A stretch of DNA of 64,000 bases from Tetrapyrgos nigripes (Eukaryota; Basidiomycota; Agaricomycetes; Agaricales; Campanellaceae): contig JAACJM010000163.1 in the NCBI GenBank assembly GCA_013368315.1, positions 124,001 to 188,000 of the forward strand, read 5' to 3'. Both the position numbers and the translations under genes were made by a program. This document shows, piece by piece, positions 10,738 to 22,512 of the stretch. The notes below the pieces were generated by a model. The model did not search any database. It was not told where the DNA came from and saw only the letters and a program-made list of their open reading frames with translations. The first letter of the stretch is position 1. Each line of letters starts with the position of its first letter.

Positions 10738-12648
10738 ATGGTTGGCTCCGCCTTCCTACTGGGCTCTCTCGCCCTCTCTCTCAATTTCCCCTTTTCGTTC
10801 GCTGGAAGAACGGCATGTGCGGACTCAGGAATGGATTGGTACACGAGTCTGGTTGGAGAGACTCCTTGTGCGTCGTTTCTTAGGTCTTACTCTCCTTTAG
10901 CTAACTTGAAATCTTTCGCTAGGTCGGACCTATGAGAGATTACGACAAATATGCAACCCTCAATGTGCGCTCGTTATCTGTCCATCCTCGTCGCCTTCCG
11001 CGTTCTCTGTCAAGACATTGCTCATCGTTGATCTTTATCACAGACCAAGTCGGAGACCAAAACCCCAATACTCCTCCTGATTTTTGTGACGAGCAAGTCG
11101 GTGCGTGCTTAGAATGCTGTGTGACTCGATTCTCATTTCGTCCATTTTTTACTTAGCTGACTGCTGCTGCAACTCGATATCGTTTTCCTTGAGCATGTTG
11201 TGTCTCACGTCAGTAGCTTTACATCGCCGTCGCTCCGCCGAGTTTTGTGTGTGGAGATCGGTATCAATTCTGAACCGTTGTTTTTCTCAGGTGCCAGCAG
11301 GGTTTTTCTAAGTCTTCGAACGGATTTGACGCTGGTACAGGAGCGTACCAGCAGTATCTTACTGCAGGGAGGACTGGATTCTGCTCACCTAACACGAATC
11401 AGTCGTGAGTCAGCTCTTTCGATTACATCCTGACCATTAATTGACCGTTTATTGACTTCGGGCTCGTATAGATTTCCTGACAACATACAAAAAGCTGTAT
11501 GTAACCAGCAAATAAAAGTATTTGACGATCTCTACGGTATCTTTTGGGGTGACGGGGCGTGGTTCTAGTACGTTCCTTTTCTGCATCCTTGAAGGGTAAT
11601 CCGCTCATTTCTTGTATCGCTTATAGCGAGTTTACACAACAGACTCTCAACAAAGATATCGCTACGCACGCGAACAACACCTTTACGCACTGTGACTCTA
11701 CCACCCTTCACTCCACCACGTCTTCAAGCTCCTCCTCATCCTCAAGCTCCTCATCGTCTTCGTCTTCGTCCTCGTCAACATCCAATCCTAGCTCAAGCTC
11801 GGATAATACCACTGCAGACAGTTCAAAGTCGTCTCTGAGTGGAGGTGCTATTGCAGGTATCGCCATCGCAGGCGTGGCTGCCCTCGTGGTTGCTTTTCTA
11901 GCATTCTGGTGGTGTAGGAAGAGACAAGATGCGAGGACGAGGCGAAGGTATACAGGGCAGGTCATTATCGATGGTGGGGACGGTAATGGTGGGATAAACG
12001 GCAGTGAGTATCTACTACCCTCGCAAAGCCTCTGTCAGTACTTACGTAGTGATTATAGCATCCTCAGCCCTGGGCGCCAACGGAGGTGAACCTGCAACAA
12101 CCCAGATAAACCCCTTTCCCTATTCATATTCCTCTGTGCCAAACCACTCACGGGAGACATCTTTCCACCAAACCCCGTTCGGCGATCAAAATGCCTACAC
12201 TGGCTCTTCTTCCAGCATCTCGTCGGCCTATCCACAGTCTCATTCCGCGGGCTCAGGCCACGGTTCTGGCTCTGTCTCGGGCGGTTCTGGTCACGGCTCC
12301 GCTTTTGGCGGGTCAGGATCAGGTAGTGGTAGCGAATCTGGAGTGGGCTCCGGTGCCGATATGGCTGTCGCTGGCGCTGGCGCTGCCGGTGTAGCTGGAG
12401 CAGCATACGCCACTAGATCTCGCTCGACTCGTAAAGCTCCTCTGCCACCTATCCCTGCTGAGCAGCCTGTCCAAAATTCTTCTGACCGAGACCAAGAGCA
12501 CGGATATAATCCATACTCGACGTCGTCAGGTGGGTCATTGACACCTCCGTCGGAACGACATAGGGATGCAGGGCCGGTTTCTGAGAGCATGCTGGAGCGG
12601 TCAATGTCTGGCAGGCTGCCTCCCGCTTATGGAGAGCAGTTCGGCTGA
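10738..12648 (+). CDS. Cys-rich single-pass membrane protein, paralog 2 (long cytoplasmic tail)
   Basis: I start at the ATG 10738 because it opens a clear signal peptide (MVGSAFLLGSLALSLNFPF). About eight further exons follow, giving CADSGMDWYTSLVGETPC, RTYERLRQICNPQ, TPPDFCDEQVG, DCCCNSISFSLSMLCLT, CQQGFSKSSNGFDAG, FCSPNTNQS, VCNQQIKVFDDLYGIFWGDGAWFY, EFTQQTLNKDIA and NTFTHC. A nearly pure poly-Ser stalk (11715-11800) leads to a Gly/Ala membrane helix ending in WWCRKRQ. The last intron (12005 to about 12059) joins a 190-residue Ser/Gly/Pro-rich cytoplasmic tail that paralogs 1 and 3 lack. Stop TGA is at 12646-12648. Splice sites in the ectodomain are the same as in the two relatives. Function unknown; a cell-surface receptor or anchor is a guess. 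Confidence 0.78.
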
Positions 12649-13106
12649 GTATTATTTGCCATCTTCTCTCGACGGCTGTCGAGGCCTTTAATTGTCATTT
12701 GTATTGTATATATATTCTATCTTGCATCAGGTTTTCTGGGTTACGTTCATTCAGTCTTTTCTTCCTCCTTTTTTCTGCATCTTTCTGGATCCTACGCAAC
12801 AATTCTACGTTTTACTGCTCTCATCGTTCTTCTCCCCATAGTGGACCGTTCACATAGTATTACCATACTGTTTCAGTCCGCTATTTTCTTCACGCTGCCG
12901 CGTTCCTGTTATGTATATGTAGCTAATTAAGTATTCTTGAATGTTGCATACGTCCTTATTCTTTTGTCGAAGCAACGATGGGAATGATTAGCGATGTCAA
13001 TGCATTAAGGGCCAAGAACTTTGATTGACATCAATGTTGCATCCATGCGAGCCACCGCAGCCATAGATATATGTGAGCCCTGGTTGGCGCGCGCTGTTCA
13101 CCCCCC
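12649..13106. other. Intergenic between paralogs 2 and 3
   Basis: 458 bp of pyrimidine-rich and AT-rich sequence. No exon is visible. It must carry the terminator of paralog 2 and the promoter of paralog 3. Confidence 0.5.
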
Positions 13107-14436
13107 ATGCTTCCTTTCCCTCTCGTTCTCTCCTTCTTCATAACGGTTTTTTGTAGCCTACTTTCCGTTATCGCCGAGGGGAATGTGCAATGTGCAGATG
13201 GAGGACTGGACTGGTACACCAACGTGGTTGGGGAAACACCATGTAAGTGAAAGTTTTCGTTTCTCTTCGAATCAGCGCACTCCCATTTACACTCTATCTA
13301 TCCCAAGGCAAAACATACGAGAGGCTAAGGCAAATATGTGATCCTCAATGTACGTGGTGTCGTTAAAATTTGGCTGGGCCTCTTCTGATGTACTACGATG
13401 TTCAGATGAAGTTGGAAGGCTGAATCGAAACACTCCCCCGGATATCTGTAAAAGAGGCCGTAAGTTCTCGATCCAGCCCTCTAGCCCTCGTTGCTTAGAG
13501 AGATACTTACTATAGATGAATGCTGTTGCAACTCGATATCATTCGGCTTAAGCATGCTATGCCTAAGGTCAGGATTCTTTTGACATTGTTGGCGACTGCA
13601 AAGTGAAAAACCAGCGAATTTCTGAACTTTCGAGTCTGCAGCTGCCAACAAGGATTCTCTCATGATCCCACTGGATTAGACGCTGTAAATGGAACGTATA
13701 AAACATATCTCAACAATTGCTCACCGGTTACAAACAAATCGTTAGTCCTTCCTCTCTTTTGTACATGTATTACTGTGAAGTTGATTGCATCCAAACAGGT
13801 TCACTGATGACATCCAAGCGGCAGTGTGCAAGAATAACATCAAGATATTCGACGATATGTACGACAGGATCTTCTGGGACGATGGATCCTGGTTCTAGTA
13901 CGTGCTATCGACCTTGCCTAAGAACCCGTCTTAAATTGTACTACAGTGAATGGACTCGGGAACGGCTATCTCAAGATCTCGCAGTAAACCCAGGAAACAC
14001 TTTTACTCGTTGTGGCTTTGTCTCCGCTTCGGATAATTCTCCAACATCTCCTGCTTTAAACCAAACTACAGTTGGTAGTGATTCATCAACTAGCGGCCCG
14101 TCCGGTCCCCCTGGCCTCCCCGGTAGTATTACCAGCCCCAGTACTACGCCCAGTCCAGCTCTGAGCTCAGCTTCCAGTGGAAGCTCAACTGGTCTCAGTG
14201 GTGGTGCGATCGCTGGTATTGTTATCGGATCAATTATTGTTCTAGGTCTCTGGGCATTCTTCATTTACATGTGGCGAAAACGTAGGGCAAGCCAATCTGC
14301 TCCAGAAGGCCCTTCAGTTGGCAGACTTTTTGACCCACAGCAGATGGTTCAAAATACGAGAGCAGGTCGTCAGGAGTGGGAGAGTTTGGGGGCTGGGGAG
14401 ACTATTACTAGGAACTCAAATCGGCGTGTATCATAA
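13107..14436 (+). CDS. Cys-rich single-pass membrane protein, paralog 3
   Basis: ATG 13107 opens a signal peptide (MLPFPLVLSFFITVFCSLL). The exons give CADGGLDWYTNVVGETPC, KTYERLRQICDPQYEVG, TPPDICKRG, ECCCNSISFGLSMLCL, CQQGFSHDPTGLDA, CSPVTNKS, FTDDIQAAVCKNNIKIFDD, MYDRIFWDDGSWFY, EWTRERLSQDLAVNPGNTFTRC, a Ser/Pro stalk, and the helix AIAGIVIGSIIVLGLWAFFIYMW with a basic KRR stop. The tail is about 50 residues. The intron positions match paralogs 1 and 2 within the ectodomain, so the trio arose by duplication of one multi-exon gene. Function unknown. Confidence 0.78.
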
Positions 14437-15142
14437 TATACTACTTGTATCGCATTTTTAGCCTTAATGGAACTAGCAGGATATAGTACCATGATAAGAC
14501 GGAGTTGATCGCCACAAGTGGGCAGCTCGATCTACTGTACATTTCGTTCAATTCGCGAGGGGGTTGTGACTGTGACCTCGTCTCGCGAACTTGCTGTTTT
14601 TCAATGGAAATTGACGCCCAAATCAATTACAAACAAGCTGACAAGCCGGGCAACCCGGTCAATCAAATCATGGCTTTTTCTGATGGAAAAGGCGTCGGGA
14701 TCCAAAAGTTGAAACTCAGACAGCTAGATATTACTCGTCGCACTCGAACACCCACCAGCCACTTCCTTCAAATCCAGCATTGTCGTTCCTCCCCTCACCC
14801 TTCATCAAGTCTATAGCATCTATAGCACATGGCCAAAAGCCTGCACTATCATCCATACAAACGCTGCTCAAATTCCCTCCGACTCGGAGAGGAGATATCT
14901 ACTTCCCAGACAACGTCCGGCGCGGCTCCACGCCGTGACTTTAGCGACGATAACACGGTAGGACCACAATCCTCTTGGCCTTGGATTATCTCTCTATTCT
15001 TGTGGTGCTGGAGAACTGGTTTGCAGGAGACTCGCCGAGAGTCGTCGGGTCTTCAGTGCTTGTTTATCTTTTTCTTCTTCCTTTTTTTTTGCCTTTTTTT
15101 TTGCCTTTTTTTCTCAGTATTTTACTCAGATTTATCTTACAG
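14437..15142. other. Mostly unassigned; small T-rich tandem tract at about 15066-15118
   Basis: No certain exon. Around 14740-14960 all three plus frames stay open, so an upstream exon of the following small gene could lie there but cannot be chosen. At 15066-15118 a CCTTTTTTTTTTG-type unit repeats about three times and leads into the TTATCTTACAG acceptor at 15142. Confidence 0.35.
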
Positions 15143-15396
15143 CCCCAGAAACGTATATTGGTTGTGAAAAAAGCTCAGAAGTGTGTTCAAAAAGCTCAAC
15201 AGCTATTGGTACGAGTTTTCGATTACATATCTGTGCACCACTTATAACTTGTATTCTACTTTTTCAGGCATCGATTCCGTTGGAACCACGGGCTTTCGAG
15301 GTTTTGCAAGATCTGGAAAAAATGAATAACACCCTTACAAAGGAGAACGGAATTACTGTAACCACTTTCGATCAGGTCATGGACGTTGATGGCTGA
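15143..15396 (+). CDS. 3' end of an unrecognised small protein gene
   Basis: Two spliced blocks are visible. The first, 15143-15208, follows a strong TTATCTTACAG acceptor and reads PQKRILVVKKAQKCVQKAQQ. The second, 15268-15396, reads ASIPLEPRAFEVLQDLEKMN and ends QVMDVDG with TGA. The intron between (GTACGAG...TTTTCAG) is phase 0. The helix-forming, charged sequence looks like a coiled-coil C-terminus. The 5' exons are not resolved, so size and family are unknown. Confidence 0.4.
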
Positions 15397-16467
15397 ACTA
15401 TACATATTCTTACATCTCGGTGCGTGTTGACTCATTGTCCATCGTTATCTAGCTGGGCTGACATCCTTTTGGATCATTTGCAGAAAGACCAGATACCCAG
15501 TCTGTACATATCTTGACGAGTCATATTTCTTGGCTGGTAATAAACTGCGAAGAGAGTACCGAGGACGAGGCATGACGCGAGAGACGACGGAAGGCACAAC
15601 TCATGACGTGCTGCTATGCGACTCGGGAAAGGAAGGGAAAATAAAAGACAGATTCACTACGATCGACCGGTTTGACCAATTGTACATATTCTATCCACGT
15701 ACACGCTGACCAAATAAATGCCTATTGACCGGAAGAAAGCCCATGGCTCGTAAACCTACATCGACCATGTCACCATACCCATATAACACCGGCTGCAGAG
15801 CTGAGGATCCAAACAGACACGGTCATAAAGGGCTCCGTGTGTAAACATCATGACCAGCAGCGTCCGCCAAAATAGCTGAGGCCACGACAACACAACTAGA
15901 AAAGAGAAGCGCAACATTGTATGTAGGGTTCGGCACCGTCAATATGAATCCGTGACTGTACCGTCTCGACAGCAGCGCAGGTAACATACGGTACCGTCAG
16001 TAATTACCGTACACGGTCGTAATACGGTTTAGTGTCTCCCGAGATGCCCGACACCACATTTTGCCCTGCTGAAGAATTGACCGAAAATATATTGCGTTGT
16101 GGTTCAATCGATATTTGCTGGTGAGATCAGAGTGAATCCTTGGTAAACTCCAAAAAATAGGTACATTCTGTTCATTCAGCAGTAACAGAAACCGTCTGAC
16201 GCACATTAAAAATGATTGAGTGGATGAAGCAGTCAATTCAAACCTTACCATCTGCTTACCCTAGCTTCCAAACGACAGTGGTCACTCTAAAGCCCCTCCG
16301 GGAATCCCTCGAGCAAGACGGTCGTAAAGGCCGTATACGGGACGGTATCAGAACCTTAAAATTTGGTCCAGGTCAAGTCCGTGGTCAAAGCACCAGACTG
16401 CAGGCCCAAAGAGGCTCTATTTGCCTTGATGGATTGTCAGCTCCCTCCGAATCGCGAGTAGCTCGGG
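15397..16467. other. Intergenic; CGGT-rich repeated words
   Basis: About 15930-16030 contains overlapping copies of TACGGT/ACCGTA words (TACGGTACCGTCAG, TTACCGTACACGGTCG, TAATACGG), partly palindromic. They recur in weaker form near 9885-10030. No gene is seen. Confidence 0.35.
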
Positions 16468-16615
16468 GGAGGAGGAGGAGTCTATTTAATTATAAGTACC
16501 CTGGCTGGGACCAAGAACTGATACGCTGGGGGTCCGGTAAGCGTCCCGGTGTACCCGAGATAGGACCTCGAGCAAGACGAGCTGGCGGTTCATAGGTCCA
16601 TCGTCGAGCCCAAAA
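16468..16615 (+). repeat. Dispersed repeat family R1, copy A
   Basis: Begins with a GGAGGAGGAGGAG tract and TCTATT, then GGCTGGGACCAAGAACTGAT, ACGCTGGGGGTCCGG and AAGCGTCCCGGTGT, and ends GACGAGCTGGCGGTTCATAG with GTCCATCGTCGAGCCC. The same order of blocks is seen at 26858-26970 and 54087-54255. This explains the open frame at 16212-16595, which I do not call as a gene. Confidence 0.8.
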
Positions 16616-18878
16616 TTAGACTTGCGCGCACACTGAGGGCAGATGAAGCAATAAAGGAGCCATCATCAGCAAAGGAAGTTCGCGGGACAATGTCCAACAG
16701 TGGTAATGGGGTACTACTGAGGTGTATACACAATCAGGCTACTACCAAGCACAAGTCAGGCTTATTCTGCACAGGCTTGCGTGACGTCTGCTCGTGAGTC
16801 AAAATAGTCTCCAATGTGCGTGGGAAAAAGTACCGTACGCGCGGCAAAGCAGGGGAGCGGTGAGCTCGTCGCTGTCAGCGACGTCGGCGAGCAAATACCA
16901 CGTTGATGTCCACCAAAATCGAGAGTTAGATAGGAGTGCACCAGACGAGTTCATATACGAAGATTCGGCTGAATAGAGGAAGAACCGAGCTGGATGCTGC
17001 AGTTTTACTTTGGATGACGTTCCAAGATGATGGTGGAAAATTGTGGTCATCAAGATCACACCGCGAGGTTTACACCAATAGCACCACCACCACTGTACTT
17101 GAGCTGAGAGTCATAAAATACCAGAAAACAAAGGGAAAGAAGTCCAGGGCAAAAAGGCATCGACCTAGAAAATAATGCGATGAGTTATTCTGTTTATCGT
17201 TCAGCTTTCTGAGTGTAACTCACCCATCTAACCGACTGAAAACTTCATCACACCTTCACTACAGTGCTTTGCGAATGAATGGCAGGCGGTACCGTACCTG
17301 ACGACAGGTTAAGGCGGCCAGGAGTGGGGTGATGGGTGGACTAATAGCATTTGTCGAGTAGAAAATTGGAAGAAGCGAAGGAACAGGAAAAGGCTGGCAA
17401 GACTAGCTTCCTTGCGGGACAGTGACAATGCCAAGCGGCAGAGCCTGCAAAGATGGGACGATGGTCAGTATCTTCTCAGCTCAAGCAAATAAAGACGAGG
17501 ATACACACGGATAGAAAGACGGTTCCCGTTCCCCATGTGCGTGTATTGCTGTGTCCTCTCCTATGAGATGTGAAAACGGTGGTAGGAATCGTTGAAGATA
17601 TCAAAGCGAGGTAAGGGTTTGAAGGTTTGGGTGAGGATTACGAGTAGGAGGAGCTTGCTGGGCCTGGGGTCACGCAGGAACCCCAAGTGTACAGAATATG
17701 CTTGACTAGAGCTGCTGAGAAAAGGAATTGAGTTGGTAGGAAATGGTTGTTATTTGAACGCATTGTATACGATATTTGAGTCAGAGAGGGCCGAGAACTT
17801 GAAAGGTTGGGAAAACACATCATGAGCGACCAGTAAGTGGGAACGAAAAGGAGATAGGAATACTAGATGGTGGTCGTGGTCAGCTTCAGTTGTACTTAAA
17901 TACGGAAAAAAGTAAGAAAAAATACACACCACCGAGTCTCCGACGTCTTCACAGCTTCCTCAACCCACAATCTTCCAGTCGGTAAATCAGCTAGTCCTAT
18001 GGTGCCATCATTGAGTCCAGCTACTCGTCTTGCCAGCGCAGGAGGTCCAACGAAAACTCGTGTCCTTGAGATTGAGTAAGTCTTTGGAGAGACCAGAGCA
18101 CTAGTAGAGGCCCGGAATGGCTCAAACAAACTATTGAGGGAGCTCCTCAGGCCCTAGCCTCATAACTATCCGTAGATAAGGGAGACGTCAAGTTCCTGGA
18201 AGTCCGAGCCGTCGCAGAAAAACTGAAGAGCTGGAAGTAAGAAATCAGGAATATTGAATGGAGGACTTGATATGCAACGAACCAGTTCAGCTCTTCAGCA
18301 TAGCGAGTGCTCTTCGACATCCAAGATCCTTCTTATGCGCTAGAGACGCGGCTAGCCTCGCTGTTGCAAGTAATGAAGAAACGAGTTCGTTGTGGCTTTC
18401 ATTCGACAATGACCAGGACTTGAAACTGAAGAGATCCTCAAGGTTGCAAGCTTGTAGCTGGCAATGTCATTGGAAGTCTTCGGAGACGGCTGGCAGTGCA
18501 TTCGGACGTTGAGATAGAACCTCTTGACGAACTCAGAACCGAGAATGGCTACCGTCGGCAAAACTGCATGTACTTCCAAGGCACTCAGGATGTGATGAAG
18601 ATTGGAAATATGGTTCAGTAGGAAGCGAGCAACAAGCAAACTAGGGCCAGCCCTAAACTACACGTGCAAGTTGGGTTTGGAAAATGAAATCCCCTTTTGG
18701 CCTTCGCTTCCTCGGTTGAATATTGACAGTAACGTGAACGAGTCTTGTAGGCTGGGGCCTTCGCTGACTCTATCACAGAGTGTCATACGGCAAGGGTCGA
18801 TACGGATATAAAGACCGATTTCTGTCCTCGGAGTTGCCATCATCGTGGCCATTCTCTGTCCTTGTCTGCGACTTCTTC
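16616..18878. other. Unassigned region with possible decayed coding sequence
   Basis: No intact gene. Between 18300 and 18650 the plus strand reads, in changing frames broken by stops, pieces such as VLFDIQDPSYALETRLASLL, LEVFGDGWQCIRTLR and MATVGKTACTSKALRM. They look protein-like but match no family I know, and may be a dead gene. At 17640-18130 a minus-strand open frame lacks an ATG. The last about 100 bp before 18879 is the promoter of the first P450. Confidence 0.3.
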
Positions 18879-21614
18879 ATGGCCGTACCTCCTGGAATCG
18901 AATTACTCGTAAAAGACGTATTACCAAGAGCCCTTGGCCGCCCTCTACTCATCGCTGGAATCCTCAAGCTGGTCCAGTATCAAGCAGGAACTACCTGGCC
19001 GAACTGGTATTGGGTTGTTCCCGTGCTATGTGTGCATCCTGCAGCTTGGTTGCTTTCCAAGTTGCGGGGGCAGTATCAGAGAAGGAGAGAAGCTGCAGCC
19101 AGAGGAGCAATATTTCCTCCAAGGGTCCAGAAATCTAGTTTTCAGATTGCTAAAGCTCTTGCCGAAAATTCACGTACTGGATACATGGGTACGTGGCCGC
19201 TTTGATAGCTTGCCTTGGAAGCAACGTGCGCTGACGCCAATGCTGTGAAAAGGTGAGGTCTTTCATGGATGGACCAAGCAATACGGAAACACCTATCTCC
19301 TTCAAATTTTCGGAAACTGGGTAGATCACTGTCTACTACGGTTTGACTTTTCGTTCATTTCTCAACACGCTTCTCTAGGTAATGACTGTGGAACCAGAGC
19401 ACATCAAAGTACGTGCTACAATTACTCTTCAAGCCATGGCGCTCATCTAAGTCTCACTCAATCAGGCAATCTTTGCCACTCAGTTTGACGACTTTTTCAA
19501 AGGTACGTGCGCGGAAATCAAGCTTCGTTAATCCGTTCGTGATCGATCCTTTGTCTATTCGCAGGCCCAATGGAGGAAGACCAGTTCAATTCGCTGCTAG
19601 GATCAGGGGTCTTCAACTCGGATGGTCAGTTTCAGCTTCTGGACATACGCTTGAATTCAGTGCTGTACTCACATCATTCTGTACTTCCTAGGCGACATGT
19701 GGAAGTAAGCTTGCAATCCTCTGTGAGAAGTACTGCTGTGAGGCTTATCTACATTCCTCATCCAGATTCCATCGCAACATGACACGTCCTTTCTTCAGCA
19801 AAGTCCGCATCACCGACTTTGAGCTTTTTGAGCGTCATGCAGAGGACGCGCTCTCACTCCTTGCTGATCGTCTTGCGTCTGGTGCTCCCGTCGACTTCCA
19901 GGTAATCCTTCATACATATCTTTAATCTTCCATTCCATGTTTTGACTCCTTCATCTAATAGGATATCGCGGCTCGTTTTACCCTCGACTCTGCCACGGAA
20001 TTTCTCTCTGGTAAATCGGTCAGCTCGCTTTCGGCTGGTCTTCCCTATCCCGCATCGCACCCTCTTGCCAATTCTGCCTCTATTGATTTCCGGAACCATC
20101 CATCAACCAAATTCGTCAATGCGCTCACCGATGGTCAGGCCGTCATCGCACTTCGATCAATCTATGGAAGGTATTGGAGATTATTGGAATTCTGGAAGGA
20201 TAAGGCTTCAACGCATCGGAAAGCTATGGAAGATTTTGTTCTACCAATCTTGGATAGTGCAATGGAGAATAGGAAGAACGACGTCGTGAGTGGCGAAGTA
20301 AAGGAAATTGAAGACGAGACCTTCTTGGAACATTTGGTTACATTAACTGAAGGTCAGTTGGGACTTGTACAACGATTGAGAGCATACTTCTGATCCCATG
20401 GCATGGCAGATAAAAAGGTTGTCATGGATGAGCTCCTGAATATCCTTATAGCTGCCAGAGACACCGTAAGCATTTTCGTTGATGTCTGGATTGAAAAGCT
20501 CAGGTCTTTGGGTCTTTACAGACTGCTTCTCTGCTCACATTCTCAATCTACGCCCTCAGTCAACGCCCAGATATAGTTTCTCGCCTCAAAACCGAAATCA
20601 ACGAGCGAGTTGGGAATCGTCGACCTACGTACGAGGATACTAGAGATATGAAATATCTTAGAGCGTTTTTGAACGGTGAGTCTGCGTCTGCTGCTATAGA
20701 AGAATTTGACTATACTCATTGATATCCAAAATGAACTCATCTAGAGGTACTGAGGCTGTATCCTCCTGTGTAAGTTTCTGTTAATGATTTTGATGGTACA
20801 TGGCAAATCGAGATTTTTCCCCGTTGGCTTCAACTCGCAGCCCTAACAATATCAGGTAGTATCTCGCCAATCAATACGTCCACTGCCAGGCTATTAAGCA
20901 CCCGTTCTAGGATATCGAGAGTCTCCACCACTCTCCCAAATAAAGGCGGTCGTCCATGGTGCATTCCAAAGGATACTCTGTTCGCATTTCATGTCTTCGT
21001 CGGTATCATATTCACTCATTCTTTCCCTTCATATTTTAGCGTCATCTACAGCGTGTTCCTCATGCATCGACGAGAAGACCTATGGGGACCGGATGGTACG
21101 TTTCATCCAATCGTACCTTGATGCGTTGATGCTAAACGACGAGTAATCGACCTTCTCCAGCGCTTGAATTCGATCCCGATAGATTCTTGGATGAGAGGCT
21201 TCACAAATATTTGACTCCCAATCCGTTCATTTTCTTGCCATTCAATGCTGGACCGAGGATATGTCTGGGTCAACAGGTATGTTTCCTTCAGTAACTCCCC
21301 AGCATACAACTCTGATCACATATTATCAGTTCGCATACAACGAAGCCTCGTATTTCATGATCAAACTCCTTCAAAAGTTCACCGATTTTACCCTCGCTCT
21401 AGACGTCCAACCTTCGCAGCCTCCGAAAGAATGGATCCTTCAACCTGGAACTACGAAAGGGAGAGATAAGGTTATGCTGAAATCGCATTTGACGATGTTT
21501 GTTAAGGTGTGTTCCCCTGATTAGCTCTCGGCAAGTACATACGTACCTGACATGGTGAACTCATAGGATGGACTTTGGGTACGCATGAAGACCTCAGCAG
21601 AACAAAAATCGTAG
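18879..21614 (+). CDS. Cytochrome P450, CYP63-like, tandem copy 1
   Basis: About 17 exons, all with GT-AG introns that keep frame. The N-terminus is a membrane anchor ([20 protein letters not shown]...). Landmarks in order: [27 protein letters not shown], the I-helix region [16 protein letters not shown] of the ExxR motif in a block ending [25 protein letters not shown], and the heme loop [15 protein letters not shown] with its ligand Cys. Stop TAG is at 21612-21614. FTLDSATEF and FHRxMTRPFF are typical of CYP63 P450s of wood-decay fungi, which oxidise long-chain or aromatic compounds. The start is the ATG opening the membrane anchor. Every key residue is present, so it looks functional. Its closest relative is the copy at 23.0-25.7 kb. 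Confidence 0.87.
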
Positions 21615-21717
21615 AACCAAGTTAGCTGTCGTTAGCATTAAAATGAAGCTCCCTGCAATAGGAGGCGCTCAACTTGCGGCAGCTCACTATATACATACAC
21701 GCGACTCATTTTGCTGA

Positions 21718-21903
21718 TTACAAGAGAAAACCGTTTCCAGAACTTACATCGGCGTGAGTGACAGAGACACCAGGAATGCGAAGATCGTTGAAAAGGTTCT
21801 TCGGTGGAAGTAAGCACCGTGGAAGTGGAAGGTAGACGAGTAGATTTAGAGTAGCCTCGCGTAGCCAGACTGACGATATACTTGACAGGAGTGCTGGGAC
21901 CAA
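21718..21903 (-). pseudogene. Relic of T1-type ribonuclease, 3' part
   Basis: The minus strand here ends VSVTHADVSSGNGF and a stop. It lines up with VVTHTGASGNDFVSC of the intact ribonuclease at 25.8-26.4 kb, which sits in the same place and orientation after the second P450. The histidine of VTH is kept, but the following TGASGN block and the final Cys are lost, and no upstream exons with the catalytic Tyr/His/Glu are found. I read it as the dead partner of a duplicated P450-ribonuclease module. The upstream part (21853-21888) contains a short sequence also found at 51707-51743. Confidence 0.5.
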
Positions 21904-22052
21904 ATGACGTCGAGCCTTACACCTAGGCCGCCCTAAACGTGCTTTTTTTGCACATTGCGCTCTTCCTCAACGTTTCCCTGAAGGACAGAACAAGGACAGA
22001 GACTATTTTTCTTTCAAGCCTGATGTACTAACCTCGTCTTTTGCTCCTATCT

Positions 22053-22512
22053 GTAACAATCCGTCCTAGATCCGAGTATTTCCAACTCCTCGTTACATCC
22101 AAATTCTCTTACTTACATAGCATTTCTTATACTTTGTCTTGACTCCATTTTATTTCATACACTCCATAGTTAAGCTCCATACTTACAGTACTTATACTTG
22201 TATTGATTCACAATAGTTCCTTAGCTGAATCAACTCCCATACTTGGCTTTGTCCTAAGGCGCCTGACTGTACTCTCCTATTCTCGTCCCTCTTAGCCTGG
22301 CCCCTTACAGTTGGCTCAAACTTGAGAATACAGTCAGGCGCCTTAGGACAGAGCCAAGTATGGGAGTTGATTCAGCTAAGGAACTATTATGAATCAATAC
22401 AACGGAGCTTAACTGCAGAGTGTGTGAAATAAAACGGAGTCAAGACAAAGTATAAGAAATGCTAATATGTAACGAGGAGTTGGAAATACTCGGATCTAGG
22501 ACGGATTGTTAC
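22053..22512. repeat. Fold-back (MITE-like) element with arms of about 190-225 bp
   Basis: Left arm 22053-22276 and right arm 22324-22512 are reverse complements of each other with small indels. The outer ends are GTAACAATCCG and CGGATTGTTAC; the inner ends are GCGCCTGACTGTACTCTC and GAGAATACAGTCAGGCGC. The central loop is 47 bp. The left arm is about 35 bp longer because of short insertions (near CTTACAGTACTTATACTTG). No coding sequence. It lies between the two P450 genes. A clear target duplication is not visible. Confidence 0.88.

Noticed and set aside
15060..15120. Hydrophobic Phe/Leu-rich membrane segment
   Set aside because: Encoded by T-runs just before a strong splice acceptor; this is intron polypyrimidine sequence.
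16212..16595. 127-codon plus-strand frame
   Set aside because: Covers repeat R1 copy A, and related copies do not keep the frame.
20460..20526. Deletion in the I-helix of P450 copy 1
   Set aside because: The missing codons are an intron: both copies have a donor after AARDT and a CAG acceptor before ACTGC.
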